This document shows positions 1 through 7,221 of a stretch of 36,131 nt of DNA, one piece after another. The notes beneath the pieces were generated by a model that was not told the origin of the DNA, searched no databases, and saw only the letters and a list, made by a program, of their open reading frames with translations. Made by a program: the position numbers and the translations under genes. Each line of letters opens with the position of its first letter. The first letter of the stretch is position 1. The DNA comes from a virus: the IMG/VR virus record IMGVR_UViG_3300030060_003471, positions 1 through 36,131 of that record; one strand, given 5' to 3'.

Positions 1-1049
1 CTAAAAAGGCTATGGATGTCACAGTCAAGTGGGATGGAGCACCAGCGGTGTTCACTGGCATCAACCCCGAGAACGGAAAGTTCTTCGTCGCAACCAAATC
101 ACTTTTCAACAAGACACCAAAGATCAACTATACCGATGCCGACATTGACGCTAACCACAAAGGTGGTTTGGCAGAAAAACTAAAGGTTGCATTACAGGAA
201 CTTCCAAAACTTGGAATTAAGGGCGTGTTACAAGGCGACATGCTTTTCACCAACGATGTATCAACGGACGTTATCGATGGCGAGTCCTACTATGTCTTTA
301 CCCCCAACACAATCACCTACGCAGTGCCTGTCAACTCGAAGTTGGGAAAGACAATTAACTCAGCAGGACTAGGGATTGTCTTCCACACCACATACACCGG
401 TGACACCATCGCCGATCTTGCGGCACAATTTGGTGCAGATGTCTCTGGTCTCAAAAAGACGAAGGGTGTCTGGTTTCAAGATGCTTCGTACAGGGATCTC
501 TCTGGCAAGGCTACGTTCACGGCGAGCGATGATGAAGAAGTTCGTCGCTACGTCAAAGGAACTGAAAGAATCGTAAAAGCCAATCGCAAACTTTTAAACG
601 ACATTGCAAAAAGTCCGATGAAAGATATTATCAAGATTTATCTGAACGCCAACGTTCGGGCTGGGGTTGACCGTGGAGATGTTAAGGGTCTGGCATCATT
701 GATGCGGGGAAGGTTTGCAACAAAGATTTCTTCCCTAAAAACTGAGAAGGCTCAACTGCGGGTGAAGGAAGAGGAGAAAGAAATGCTCACTTTCTTGAAA
801 AAGATCAGCCGAGGTCTTGATCAAATCTTCACCGCACACAACTATCTGGCTAAAGCAAAGATGATTGTGCTTAGAAAACTACAGGCACTAAATACTATGC
901 CGTCATTTATTAAAACGAGTGATGGATACAGAGTTACCGATCCCGAGGGATTTGTGGCAATTGATAGCACGGGGAAAGCAGTGAAACTTGTTGATCGTAT
1001 GGAGTTCTCACGGGCTAACTTTACAGTCGATAAAGACTGGGACAAATAG
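1..1049 (+). CDS. Conserved T4-like phage protein with KxDG motif (5' partial)
   Basis: The frame is open to the left edge of the window (codons for K-K-A precede the first ATG at 12), so the true N-terminus lies outside. I recognise the family as a conserved protein of marine T4-like phages (I believe DUF6267); its function is unknown. Visible features are VKWDGAPAVF near the start and GVLQGDMLF about 65 residues later. These resemble motif I (KxDG, with the adenylated lysine) and a downstream acidic strand of covalent nucleotidyltransferases such as RNA or DNA ligases. The C-terminal half is helical and lysine-rich. Relatives I remember begin with an MKTFK-type sequence shared by other proteins in this window. 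Coding is certain; the ligase-like fold is inference. Confidence 0.85.
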   Translation, partial: KKAMDVTVKWDGAPAVFTGINPENGKFFVATKSLFNKTPKINYTDADIDANHKGGLAEKLKVALQELPKLGIKGVLQGDMLFTNDVSTDVIDGESYYVFTPNTITYAVPVNSKLGKTINSAGLGIVFHTTYTGDTIADLAAQFGADVSGLKKTKGVWFQDASYRDLSGKATFTASDDEEVRRYVKGTERIVKANRKLLNDIAKSPMKDIIKIYLNANVRAGVDRGDVKGLASLMRGRFATKISSLKTEKAQLRVKEEEKEMLTFLKKISRGLDQIFTAHNYLAKAKMIVLRKLQALNTMPSFIKTSDGYRVTDPEGFVAIDSTGKAVKLVDRMEFSRANFTVDKDWDK

Positions 1050-1061
1050 AAAGGTACAAAA

Positions 1062-1238
1062 ATGAGACTTCCTAAAGAGTACAGAAAATTTGCAGTCCCC
1101 GGTGGCTACGCTAAGTGCAATAATGCGTATGGACGCAAAATGCTTCGCAAGTTTGGATTCGGTCCAGTGGTGGAAGCAGCCCCGGTAGCCCCAGCAACCC
1201 CTAAGAAAAAGAAGGTTGCAAAGAAAAAGACTGACTAA
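1062..1238 (+). CDS. Small basic protein, 58 aa
   Basis: A 58-residue reading frame starts 12 bases after the upstream stop, preceded by AAAGG. The product begins MRLPKEYRKFAVPGGYAKCN. It ends in an Ala/Pro-rich linker and a lysine-rich tail with PKKKKVAKKKTD, giving a strongly basic C-terminus. It lies co-directionally between two well-supported genes and fills the space with no alternative frame. A basic tail suggests nucleic-acid binding, but no family is recognised. Confidence 0.6.
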   Translation: MRLPKEYRKFAVPGGYAKCNNAYGRKMLRKFGFGPVVEAAPVAPATPKKKKVAKKKTD

Positions 1239-1241
1239 ATA
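1234..1241 (+). promoter_or_regulatory. Candidate T4-type late promoter (ACTAAATA)
   Basis: ACTAAATA overlaps the stop codon of the 58-aa gene and lies 27 bases before the next start. It keeps the TAAATA core of the T4 late promoter TATAAATA. The same core precedes genes on the minus strand at 7952-7959, 24820-24827 and 28155-28162. Identical strings also occur inside genes, so this is a candidate only. Confidence 0.3.
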
Positions 1242-1268
1242 CAGTAGACCAATCAAAGGAGATCTATT

Positions 1269-1391
1269 ATGGAATTTGTATCAACAACTTACGGACTCAT
1301 CGCTCACACAGTAATCACTTTTATCGCGGGTGCTTTGATTGGCAGACCACTTTGGGAATGGGCAAGAACCTACTTGCCGTGGAACAAGTAA
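1269..1391 (+). CDS. Single-pass membrane mini-protein, 40 aa
   Basis: The ATG at 1269 has a strong Shine-Dalgarno sequence (AAAGGAG about 6 bases upstream). The 40-residue product is one hydrophobic segment (roughly residues 8-27, GLIAHTVITFIAGALIGRPL) followed by a Trp-rich amphipathic tail (WEWARTYLPWNK). This is typical of small phage inner-membrane proteins. No family is recognised; a role in lysis control or exclusion is possible but not shown. The good ribosome site and tight fit between neighbours support it as a real gene. Confidence 0.6.
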   Translation: MEFVSTTYGLIAHTVITFIAGALIGRPLWEWARTYLPWNK

Positions 1392-1449
1392 TTGTTCGTA
1401 CCCGAAGTGGGGGGTGTTCTTTACACACAGCGTAGGAGGTGATCAACAA

Positions 1450-3546
1450 ATGAAACCGAATACTATCGGCGTGGATCGTCATGAACTTAGTGAAGAACGC
1501 TCTGCAAGCAAGAAGGCGGTTCTTACATTTGGGCGTTTTAACCCGCCCACTTCGGGACACGAACTATTGGTGTCTAAGGTTGTCGGAGAAGCGAAGAAGC
1601 GGAAAGCCGATAACTTCATATTCGCCAGCCATTCTCAAGACAAGAAGAAGAATCCACTCGACTCAAAAACCAAGAACAAATACATGAAGGCTTTCTTCAA
1701 GAAAGCCACAATTATGTATAATCCTGCTGTTCGCACAATCTTCGAGGCTATCGGATATTTAGCGGATGAAGGATACAAAGACATTACTGTCGTTGTTGGT
1801 GGAGACAGAGTAGACGAGTTCGAAAGAACTATCAGACCATACGTCAATCACCCAGATCCAGATAAGTCTTTTGACCTCGACTCGTTCGATGTCGTGAGTG
1901 CGGGGCAGCGTGACCCCGATGCTAAAGACATCACGGGTATGTCTGCATCAAAGATGCGTGCAGCCGCCGCTGACGGCAACTTCAAAGATTTTAAACTAGG
2001 TGTACCCACCTCAGTATCCGACACATTAGCCCGTAAACTTTTTGACGATGTTAGAAAGGGCATGGGTGTTCGTGGTGGTGATATCGTAGAAGAGGTCGCT
2101 CGACTACCAAAGCGTAGGGTTAGAATTGTTGTTTTCACAAAAGACGGCAGCGAGGGTACAGCAAAAAGAATTGTAGAAGAATGTGGGAAGAGTGGAAATC
2201 AAGTCTTTATTGCAGAGGTTCCCTCCGCCCGAGTCATTAAACAAGATAATGGCGACTTCGTTATTCGCAACAAAGATGGTTCAGAATTCATCGCCAATCG
2301 TCTGAATACAGTAATCGTTGTTCGAGTTGTTGCGGGGGGAAGAACCCTTGATAATGTCTCACAACTACAAGCAGCCGGGTTCTTTGTGGTAAACTCAATC
2401 GAGGCAATTGAGTCATGTAACGATAAATTTAGAACGTCTGTATTACTCAACGAGGCAGGATTGCCGACTCCCAAAACAAGCATTATCACCGATCCTGACT
2501 TGGCACTTGCTGCCCACAAGGAAGTCGGCGGTCAGTTCCCCGTGGTTATGAAAACAGTCTCGGGTGCTGGTGGTCGTGGTGTCTTTATCATTGAAAGTGA
2601 TATGTCCTTGAAGTCAACTGTCTCTGCTTTCTTCGAGAGCGATGCACAGACCGAACTTTTGATTCAAGAATTCATTCCAATCAATGGAGACATCCGAGTC
2701 CTAGTCCTGAATGGCGAGGTAGTTGGTGCGATGCACCGCCAGAAGGTCAAGAAGGATTTCAGAAGCAATGCCTCTCTGGGTGCTAATGTAAAAGAGGCAG
2801 AGGTGTCTGATGAAATCAAAGACCTTGCAATGAACGCCGCTAAGGCTATGGGTTGCTACTACTGTGGTGTAGATATCGCAATCAGAAAAAGAAACAGAAA
2901 ACCATTCATCCTTGAAGTTAACACATCACCCGGATCTGAGAACATTGAAAAGGCTACGGGTCAGAATGTGATTGGCAAACTAGTGAACGTAATCACTGAA
3001 AAGGAAAATTGGATCTACCCACCAACAACCGTTGGAAGGCGAGAGGTCATTGACATTAATGGTATCGGGAAGGTTGTCGCTAAGTTTGATACAGGCAACA
3101 CCGCACCAAACACGCTACATGCAGACACATTCACTATTGCTAATGGTATTGTGACTTGGAACCACAGCGGAAAAACCTTCACCAATAAAGTTGTGCGGAC
3201 CCTTAACATCGAGCAGGGTGGAATCGCCTCACACAGAGAGGACAGACCTGTAATCGAGTTAGACATGGAGTTCATGGGTGTCAAGTATCCTAAGCAACAT
3301 TTTACACTAGATGATAGATCTGATAAATCAACCCCCGTTCTCGTTGGCGTTCCTTTCATGAAGCAATTCCATATTGTCGTGGATTCGAGCAAAACTTATA
3401 TCAAAACTAAGCGTCTTGATGAATATGCTGGTGGAAACTTGGTTGGAACCGATACTCTTACTAAAAAGCGTAAGAAGATGACCCCCGGACAGGTAAATGA
3501 AATCGCAGATACATACTTCAAAGGAGTTTTACTATGTCAGGATTAG
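1450..3546 (+). CDS. Fusion: nucleotidyltransferase + RimK-like ATP-grasp ligase + retropepsin-like protease
   Basis: This is a 698-aa protein. The start at 1450 is chosen because TAGGAGGTGATC lies just upstream; the frame is open further 5' without such a signal. Residues 20-205 form a nucleotidyltransferase domain, with GRFNPPTSGH (28-37) as the HxGH-type ATP loop and ITGMSASKMR (161-170) as the ISxxxxR-type motif. Residues 220-520 are an ATP-grasp ligase of RimK type, with FPVVMKTVSGAGGRGVF near 363-379 and the metal-binding FILEVNTSPG (486-495). Residues 528-655 match the RimB/ATP-dependent 'zinc protease' family, which has a retropepsin fold: AKFDTGN (544-550), then PVLVGVPFMKQF before a VDSS turn. 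RimK ligases add glutamate to protein C-termini, and RimB partners act on that tail. The substrate here is unknown. All key motifs look intact. Confidence 0.85.
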   Translation: MKPNTIGVDRHELSEERSASKKAVLTFGRFNPPTSGHELLVSKVVGEAKKRKADNFIFASHSQDKKKNPLDSKTKNKYMKAFFKKATIMYNPAVRTIFEAIGYLADEGYKDITVVVGGDRVDEFERTIRPYVNHPDPDKSFDLDSFDVVSAGQRDPDAKDITGMSASKMRAAAADGNFKDFKLGVPTSVSDTLARKLFDDVRKGMGVRGGDIVEEVARLPKRRVRIVVFTKDGSEGTAKRIVEECGKSGNQVFIAEVPSARVIKQDNGDFVIRNKDGSEFIANRLNTVIVVRVVAGGRTLDNVSQLQAAGFFVVNSIEAIESCNDKFRTSVLLNEAGLPTPKTSIITDPDLALAAHKEVGGQFPVVMKTVSGAGGRGVFIIESDMSLKSTVSAFFESDAQTELLIQEFIPINGDIRVLVLNGEVVGAMHRQKVKKDFRSNASLGANVKEAEVSDEIKDLAMNAAKAMGCYYCGVDIAIRKRNRKPFILEVNTSPGSENIEKATGQNVIGKLVNVITEKENWIYPPTTVGRREVIDINGIGKVVAKFDTGNTAPNTLHADTFTIANGIVTWNHSGKTFTNKVVRTLNIEQGGIASHREDRPVIELDMEFMGVKYPKQHFTLDDRSDKSTPVLVGVPFMKQFHIVVDSSKTYIKTKRLDEYAGGNLVGTDTLTKKRKKMTPGQVNEIADTYFKGVLLCQD

Positions 3547-3845
3547 GTCACGGACCATTTAACGGAAACGACAACAGCATTAAAAATGTTGCGGACGTTG
3601 CTAGACAGATTATGTCTAGTGGTAGCCCCCAAGTGGATATGCACTCCAACGTAACACCAGAACACATCGCTGCTGCGGCTGATGATGTGCGACAAAATGC
3701 AACCACACTTGAGGACAGAAACAATATCATCACCAAACACATGAGAGAAATTGGTGATGAAAACACAACCACGGGTAATGTTGCAGCATTCTCAAATGAA
3801 GTGCTTAGACAGGCAAACACCCGCAGACCACCACAGGAGCAATGA
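3534..3845 (+). CDS. Uncharacterised phage protein, 103 aa
   Basis: The ATG at 3534 lies inside the end of the fusion gene (13-base overlap), with AAAGGAG 7 bases upstream, so the two are translationally coupled. The product is hydrophilic and rich in Asn, Asp and Thr. It has a predicted helical middle (PEHIAAAADDVRQNATTLED) and no membrane segment or cysteine. No family is recognised. Being coupled to the fusion gene makes a partner or substrate role for that enzyme worth considering, but nothing in the sequence demonstrates it. Confidence 0.7.
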   Translation: MSGLGHGPFNGNDNSIKNVADVARQIMSSGSPQVDMHSNVTPEHIAAAADDVRQNATTLEDRNNIITKHMREIGDENTTTGNVAAFSNEVLRQANTRRPPQEQ

Positions 3846-4381
3846 TGAAAACTTTCAAGGAACTTAGAAGTCAGGTTAACGAGGAATACTACACTGGTCC
3901 CACTGCCTATTCGGGTAGCGACAGAACCAATGTTGGAGATGAGGGCGGTGCTGATCTTGGTTCCTACGCGAACGGCTCCCGTAAGACTAACGGCATTAAG
4001 GCGACAAACCCCGTTGTTGATAACCTTAAGCAGATGGTTGCTGGACTAAACGTTGAGATGTCCGGCACTAAGTTTGGAGCAAACGCAGTTGTTAGTGCGA
4101 TCACAAAGGCTAGAGCAAAGTTTAACCTTACTGGTATGAACTTTAATATCGACGCTGGTGGTATTCACAGTGCCATTGCCGAGGGTGACAGATATGTCAC
4201 TTCTTTGATGTTTGGTGATCGTCCCCTCGGGGGAGATTCTCCAGTTGAAGATCTCATCGCAAATGGAGAGATTGGAAACGTAGAGGAAACCCCCATTGAA
4301 AAGCAATTACCTGCGGTCAGTCTTGGGTTTAACTTTGTCCCATCTGGCACAGGATTCAGGATTACAGCAGAACTTGTATAA
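3845..4381 (+). CDS. Phage protein with MKTFKEL N-terminus
   Basis: Two ATGs lie side by side (3842 and 3845). AGGAG sits 5 bases before the second but only 2 before the first, so 3845 is preferred, giving 178 aa. The protein begins MKTFKELRSQVNEE, like two minus-strand genes near 34100 and 34500 (MKSFKxxxxEE) and like the T4 internal-protein capsid-targeting sequence. The rest is Gly/Asn-rich, with alternating hydrophobic stretches near the C-terminus (LPAVSLGFNFVPSGTGFRIT) that suggest beta structure. No enzymatic motif is seen. A head-packaged or structural role is inferred from the N-terminus only. Confidence 0.7.
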   Translation: MKTFKELRSQVNEEYYTGPTAYSGSDRTNVGDEGGADLGSYANGSRKTNGIKATNPVVDNLKQMVAGLNVEMSGTKFGANAVVSAITKARAKFNLTGMNFNIDAGGIHSAIAEGDRYVTSLMFGDRPLGGDSPVEDLIANGEIGNVEETPIEKQLPAVSLGFNFVPSGTGFRITAELV

Positions 4382-4383
4382 TT

Positions 4384-4770
4384 ATGAACTTTATGAGGCT
4401 GGACGATAGCAATATCGTCACCTATGCGATGAATAACTATGTGAATCCCTCATGCACTGACATTAAAGAGTTTGAGGAAGATTTTAACAAGTTTAAATAT
4501 ATCAAGAGACTATTCAATCGTTATGAATCAGCAGGTGTGCTTCGTGAGAGACTAATACTCAATCACATGATCACCCTTTACAATGTGTTTGGAAGAACAC
4601 CTGCTACTAGGATGCTCTTTAATCGGTGTGCGGAAAAACACTACATCATGCTCAAGACATTTCTTGTCTTTCTAAATTACTGTCCCGAAAAAATGTTTGA
4701 CGGGATCGATATTGAGAGTATACCGTGTGATCCATTTATAGTAAAAGCACTGAGGAACATCGATGCCTAA
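4384..4770 (+). CDS. Conserved T4-like phage protein of unknown function, 128 aa
   Basis: The product is a mostly helical, charged protein with the pattern EFEEDFNKFKYIKRLF, RLILNHMITLYNVFG and LKTFLVFLNYCPE. I recognise this type as widespread in marine T4-like phages, where it has no assigned function. It has no signal peptide or clear membrane span. The start at 4384 follows the upstream stop by 2 bases; a second ATG lies three codons in, and neither has a strong ribosome site. It ends overlapping the next gene by 8 bases, consistent with one transcription unit. Confidence 0.8.
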   Translation: MNFMRLDDSNIVTYAMNNYVNPSCTDIKEFEEDFNKFKYIKRLFNRYESAGVLRERLILNHMITLYNVFGRTPATRMLFNRCAEKHYIMLKTFLVFLNYCPEKMFDGIDIESIPCDPFIVKALRNIDA

Positions 4771-5569
4771 TTTTAGTAAGACAATTGAAAGACTACTCAA
4801 ACTTGAAACAATGAGACTTGAGCCTGCGGACACAGACTGTTTGATTGAGTCTCTTTCTCTTTTCGATGTAGACCAACCAATTAAAAGTATCGAGAGTGTT
4901 TTTGATATGTTTGTGGACAACTCTGCTTTCATTGAAGAAGAGATCTACAGTAAAACCTATCAAAACATGCCGGGTAATTATGGTGATTACTATGTTCAGT
5001 CACCAGAGGTTATGGACTTGATTCGCTCACTTCCATTCAATCTTAGACAAGCACTTCCGGGTCTCGGTAAGCAAAAGAAAATCAATCAAGCCATTTTGTT
5101 TAACAAACTAAAGAGCGAACTCATAATTGTCAACAAAGACGAAATGGACTTCTACTTAGCAAGAGGATACAACCTAATCGATGAACAAGTTGCGTATGCG
5201 TCAGAGGAAACTATTTCTGGGGCTGATGGTCTTAACACTGATGGTACTGGTAAAGTTCGCGGTTTTGACAAACCTCTTTTCATGAGGAACCGCAAAGAAC
5301 TTTCTAAGTATTTGGGCAAAGTTTTTGAGATTCCTTCCGCACTATTCGACCGGATGAAAAAAGGTAGAAAGAAGTTTGAAAGTTGGGGTGGCTATATTGA
5401 AGAAGATGGCGATGAAACTTTCGTCTCTGATATTAAGTCATACTCCTTGCGTAACAACGGTAGACCCGTGATCATTCAAAACTCAGACACTGGAGAAAGA
5501 GCCATGCTTCGTCGTAAGCAAGGTGATAATAGATTGATCTACAACAGAAAGAGAAACAGTAATGCTTGA
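4763..5569 (+). CDS. Uncharacterised phage protein, 268 aa
   Basis: The ATG at 4763 overlaps the previous gene's end, with GAGG 7 bases upstream. The N-terminal half is acidic and helical. The middle (PGLGKQKKINQAILFNKLKS) is basic. The C-terminal third is rich in Gly, Arg and Lys, with short beta-like stretches (VIIQNSDTGERAMLRRKQ) and ends in a basic tail. No family or catalytic motif is recognised. It is co-transcribed with the 128-aa conserved protein and the membrane protein that follows (8-base overlap). It could be a structural or assembly factor. Confidence 0.75.
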   Translation: MPNFSKTIERLLKLETMRLEPADTDCLIESLSLFDVDQPIKSIESVFDMFVDNSAFIEEEIYSKTYQNMPGNYGDYYVQSPEVMDLIRSLPFNLRQALPGLGKQKKINQAILFNKLKSELIIVNKDEMDFYLARGYNLIDEQVAYASEETISGADGLNTDGTGKVRGFDKPLFMRNRKELSKYLGKVFEIPSALFDRMKKGRKKFESWGGYIEEDGDETFVSDIKSYSLRNNGRPVIIQNSDTGERAMLRRKQGDNRLIYNRKRNSNA

Positions 5570-6005
5570 GTTTTTATCCCCCGACTTCTTGTCGCTAATC
5601 GCAGGCTCCGCAACTGGTTTTCTTTTCAAAGCAATAGCAGAACGCCGTCAGAATGATCAGGAACGATTCATGCGTGCGATGGGTGCTGCTGACAAGCAAA
5701 ATGAAACTGCAAATGCTGCGACCGAACGAGTTGGTATTGATGCTGGTAAATTGGTAAGAAGATTCATTGTTTTGTGTATTATGTTTGGAACAATCATTGC
5801 TCCGTTTATTCTTCCATTCTTCAGTGTGCCTGTCGTGGTCGAGCATGAGAGTATGAGGTATGAGTGGTGGGACTTCTTTGGTCTGTTTGGACACATGGGA
5901 AGAACGTACACTGAAGTGCATGGGTATCTCTTTACCGAGGAAAATCGACAGATCCTTGTTACAATCGTAGGTTTCTACTTCGGGACTGCCGTCAAAGGAA
6001 GGTAA
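5562..6005 (+). CDS. Three-TM holin-like membrane protein
   Basis: The 147-aa protein has three hydrophobic segments at about residues 8-24, 66-92 and 130-145. A charged amphipathic stretch (AERRQNDQERFMRAMG) separates the first two. This resembles three-transmembrane holins such as those of gene transfer agents and some marine phages, which form the membrane lesion that starts lysis. A lipoprotein with a C-terminal membrane span lies one gene downstream, as expected for a lysis pair; no endolysin is visible in this window. T4 itself uses a different holin (T). The call rests on topology and context, not on a sequence signature. Confidence 0.55.
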   Translation: MLEFLSPDFLSLIAGSATGFLFKAIAERRQNDQERFMRAMGAADKQNETANAATERVGIDAGKLVRRFIVLCIMFGTIIAPFILPFFSVPVVVEHESMRYEWWDFFGLFGHMGRTYTEVHGYLFTEENRQILVTIVGFYFGTAVKGR

Positions 6006-6008
6006 AAA

Positions 6009-6350
6009 ATGAAAAAGATGAGACCCCAATATCTCTACAAAGCGGTCGTGACTAAAATTGTAGATGGAGACACTGTTGACCTTCTGGTTGATTGTGGATT
6101 TAACATCATCAAAAAAGAGCGTATCCGATTCTACGGTGTGGACGCATGGGAGACTCGCGGCGAAGAGCGAGAACGCGGTTTGTTGGCAAAGCAATTTGTC
6201 GAAGAGGTTATTCCCGTAGGCTCAGAGGTCATGGTGAGAACTGGGAAAGAGCAGGGAAAATTTGGTCGATATCTGGGTGAAATTTTCGTAAACGATGAAA
6301 GTCTAAACGAGATGTTACTCGAAGAAGGACACGCGGAGTTGTACAAATGA
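6009..6350 (+). CDS. Thermonuclease (SNase-like nuclease)
   Basis: The 113-aa protein matches the staphylococcal nuclease family. The calcium-site loop IVDGDTVDL is at residues 17-25. R40-x4-D45-x2-E48 in RFYGVDAWE follows the catalytic Arg/Asp/Glu spacing, and the second catalytic arginine lies in KFGRYLG (R87). The family cleaves DNA and RNA with calcium. AAAGGAAGG precedes the start. There is no signal peptide, so it should act in the cytoplasm, perhaps in host nucleic-acid breakdown. At 113 aa it is a minimal version of the fold. Its position between a holin-like gene and a lipoprotein gene is probably ordinary phage packing. Confidence 0.88.
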   Translation: MKKMRPQYLYKAVVTKIVDGDTVDLLVDCGFNIIKKERIRFYGVDAWETRGEERERGLLAKQFVEEVIPVGSEVMVRTGKEQGKFGRYLGEIFVNDESLNEMLLEEGHAELYK

Positions 6351-6604
6351 GATACTTGTTTTTACTAATATTGTCTGGCTGTAGCACCAAACAACAAGTA
6401 GGATCATTTCCCTCTGGAAGTAACATGTCATTGGACGAAGCCGCGAAGCCCGTTAATGTGAAACTTGGTGCAGGGGACGCTCTTGGATATCAAACGTTTC
6501 AGGAGATGAGTATCTTTACTCCAGAGAACATTACATTTTACCTTTTGATGCTTGGTGTCACTGGCTTTCTCGTGTGGAAAGAGTTTTTAGGCAAGAAGCG
6601 ATAG
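6347..6604 (+). CDS. Small lipoprotein with C-terminal TM: u-spanin candidate
   Basis: The 85-aa product starts MRYLFLLILSGC, a short signal sequence with an LSGC lipobox giving lipidated Cys12. A second hydrophobic segment spans about residues 61-77 and is followed by a basic tail (KEFLGKKR). A lipid anchor at one end and an inner-membrane span at the other is the architecture of unimolecular spanins such as phage T1 gp11. These bridge the outer and inner membranes and fuse them in the last step of lysis. The mature periplasmic part is only about 50 residues, short for a spanin. Start and upstream stop overlap as ATGA. The last codons lie in a repeat duplicated 3' of the HNH gene. Confidence 0.6.
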   Translation: MRYLFLLILSGCSTKQQVGSFPSGSNMSLDEAAKPVNVKLGAGDALGYQTFQEMSIFTPENITFYLLMLGVTGFLVWKEFLGKKR

Positions 6605-6612
6605 CCTGTCTG
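6558..6612 (+). repeat. Direct repeat copy 1 flanking HNH gene
   Basis: These 55 bases match 7167-7221 at 47 positions, without gaps. On the plus strand this copy encodes the end of the lipoprotein. On the minus strand it still reads RQAIASCLKTLSTRESQ then stop, recognisably like KQATASYLKTLSR at the end of the RuvC-like gene in copy 2. Confidence 0.85.
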
Positions 6613-6669
6613 ATCATCCATGTTTTATAGATAAAAGCGAGACATACCTAACGACATCGGAGAAACTGG

Positions 6670-7203
6670 ATGAAGAGAGAGGTCTTGCTCTTGAACCAAA
6701 GCGAAGAAGTTCTTCAAATTATTTCTTGGAAGCGAGCGGTGCGACTGCTCCATTCAGGTCGTGCAACGAAACCATACAAGTATAGTAACTCATATGAGAT
6801 AAGGACAGTCACGGGGGTTTATAGTCTACCCACTGCGATTGTCCTTCTTGAATATGTACTTCTACCATCAGACAACTTCAAACCAACTAGAAGAAATGTA
6901 TTCAAGCGGGATAAGTGGACTTGTCAGTATTGTGGTTTTCGATCACACGACCCTACAAAATTAACAGTCGATCATGTCCATCCAAGATGTATGGGTGGCG
7001 ATTCTTCTTGGACCAATCTAGTCACAGCGTGTCCTACATGTAACCAGAAAAAAGCAAATCATTCTCTTCGTGAGTGTGATATGACTCTCAAAGAAAAACC
7101 AAAGAAACCAAACTTCTATGCCATGCGATTGGTGGGTTTAGATGGGACTGGAAAAAAAATGTGGTCTCGCTGGCTTTCTCATCTAGAAAGAGTTTTTAGG
7201 TAA
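6670..7203 (+). CDS. HNH endonuclease
   Basis: The 177-aa protein has an HNH nuclease core. CxxC pairs at 85-88 (CQYC) and 121-124 (CPTC) form a zinc knuckle, with DH at 101-102 in LTVDHVHP and N116 of SSWTNL. HNH proteins of this size in phages are often freestanding homing endonucleases that cut DNA and promote their own spread. GGAG lies 7 bases before the start. The gene is bounded by two imperfect 55-bp direct repeats; its own last codons lie inside the second copy, in a different frame from the lipoprotein that ends in the first. This indicates insertion or duplication at a convergent gene junction. It overlaps the RuvC-like gene tail-to-tail by 25 bases. Confidence 0.88.
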   Translation: MKREVLLLNQSEEVLQIISWKRAVRLLHSGRATKPYKYSNSYEIRTVTGVYSLPTAIVLLEYVLLPSDNFKPTRRNVFKRDKWTCQYCGFRSHDPTKLTVDHVHPRCMGGDSSWTNLVTACPTCNQKKANHSLRECDMTLKEKPKKPNFYAMRLVGLDGTGKKMWSRWLSHLERVFR

Positions 7204-7221
7204 GAAGCGGTAGCCTGCTTG
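7167..7221 (+). repeat. Direct repeat copy 2 flanking HNH gene
   Basis: This is the second copy of the 55-base repeat at 6558-6612 (47 of 55 identical). It encodes the C-terminus of the HNH protein on the plus strand and the C-terminus of the RuvC-like protein on the minus strand. Confidence 0.85.

Noticed and set aside
1339-1449. Longer N-terminus (37 extra residues) for the fusion protein
   Set aside because: The extension overlaps the 40-aa membrane protein gene, and the strong TAGGAGGTGATC site points to the ATG at 1450.
5595-6194. 199-codon minus-strand frame opposite the holin-like and thermonuclease genes
   Set aside because: No ribosome site, no recognisable domain, and the plus-strand thermonuclease motifs are convincing.
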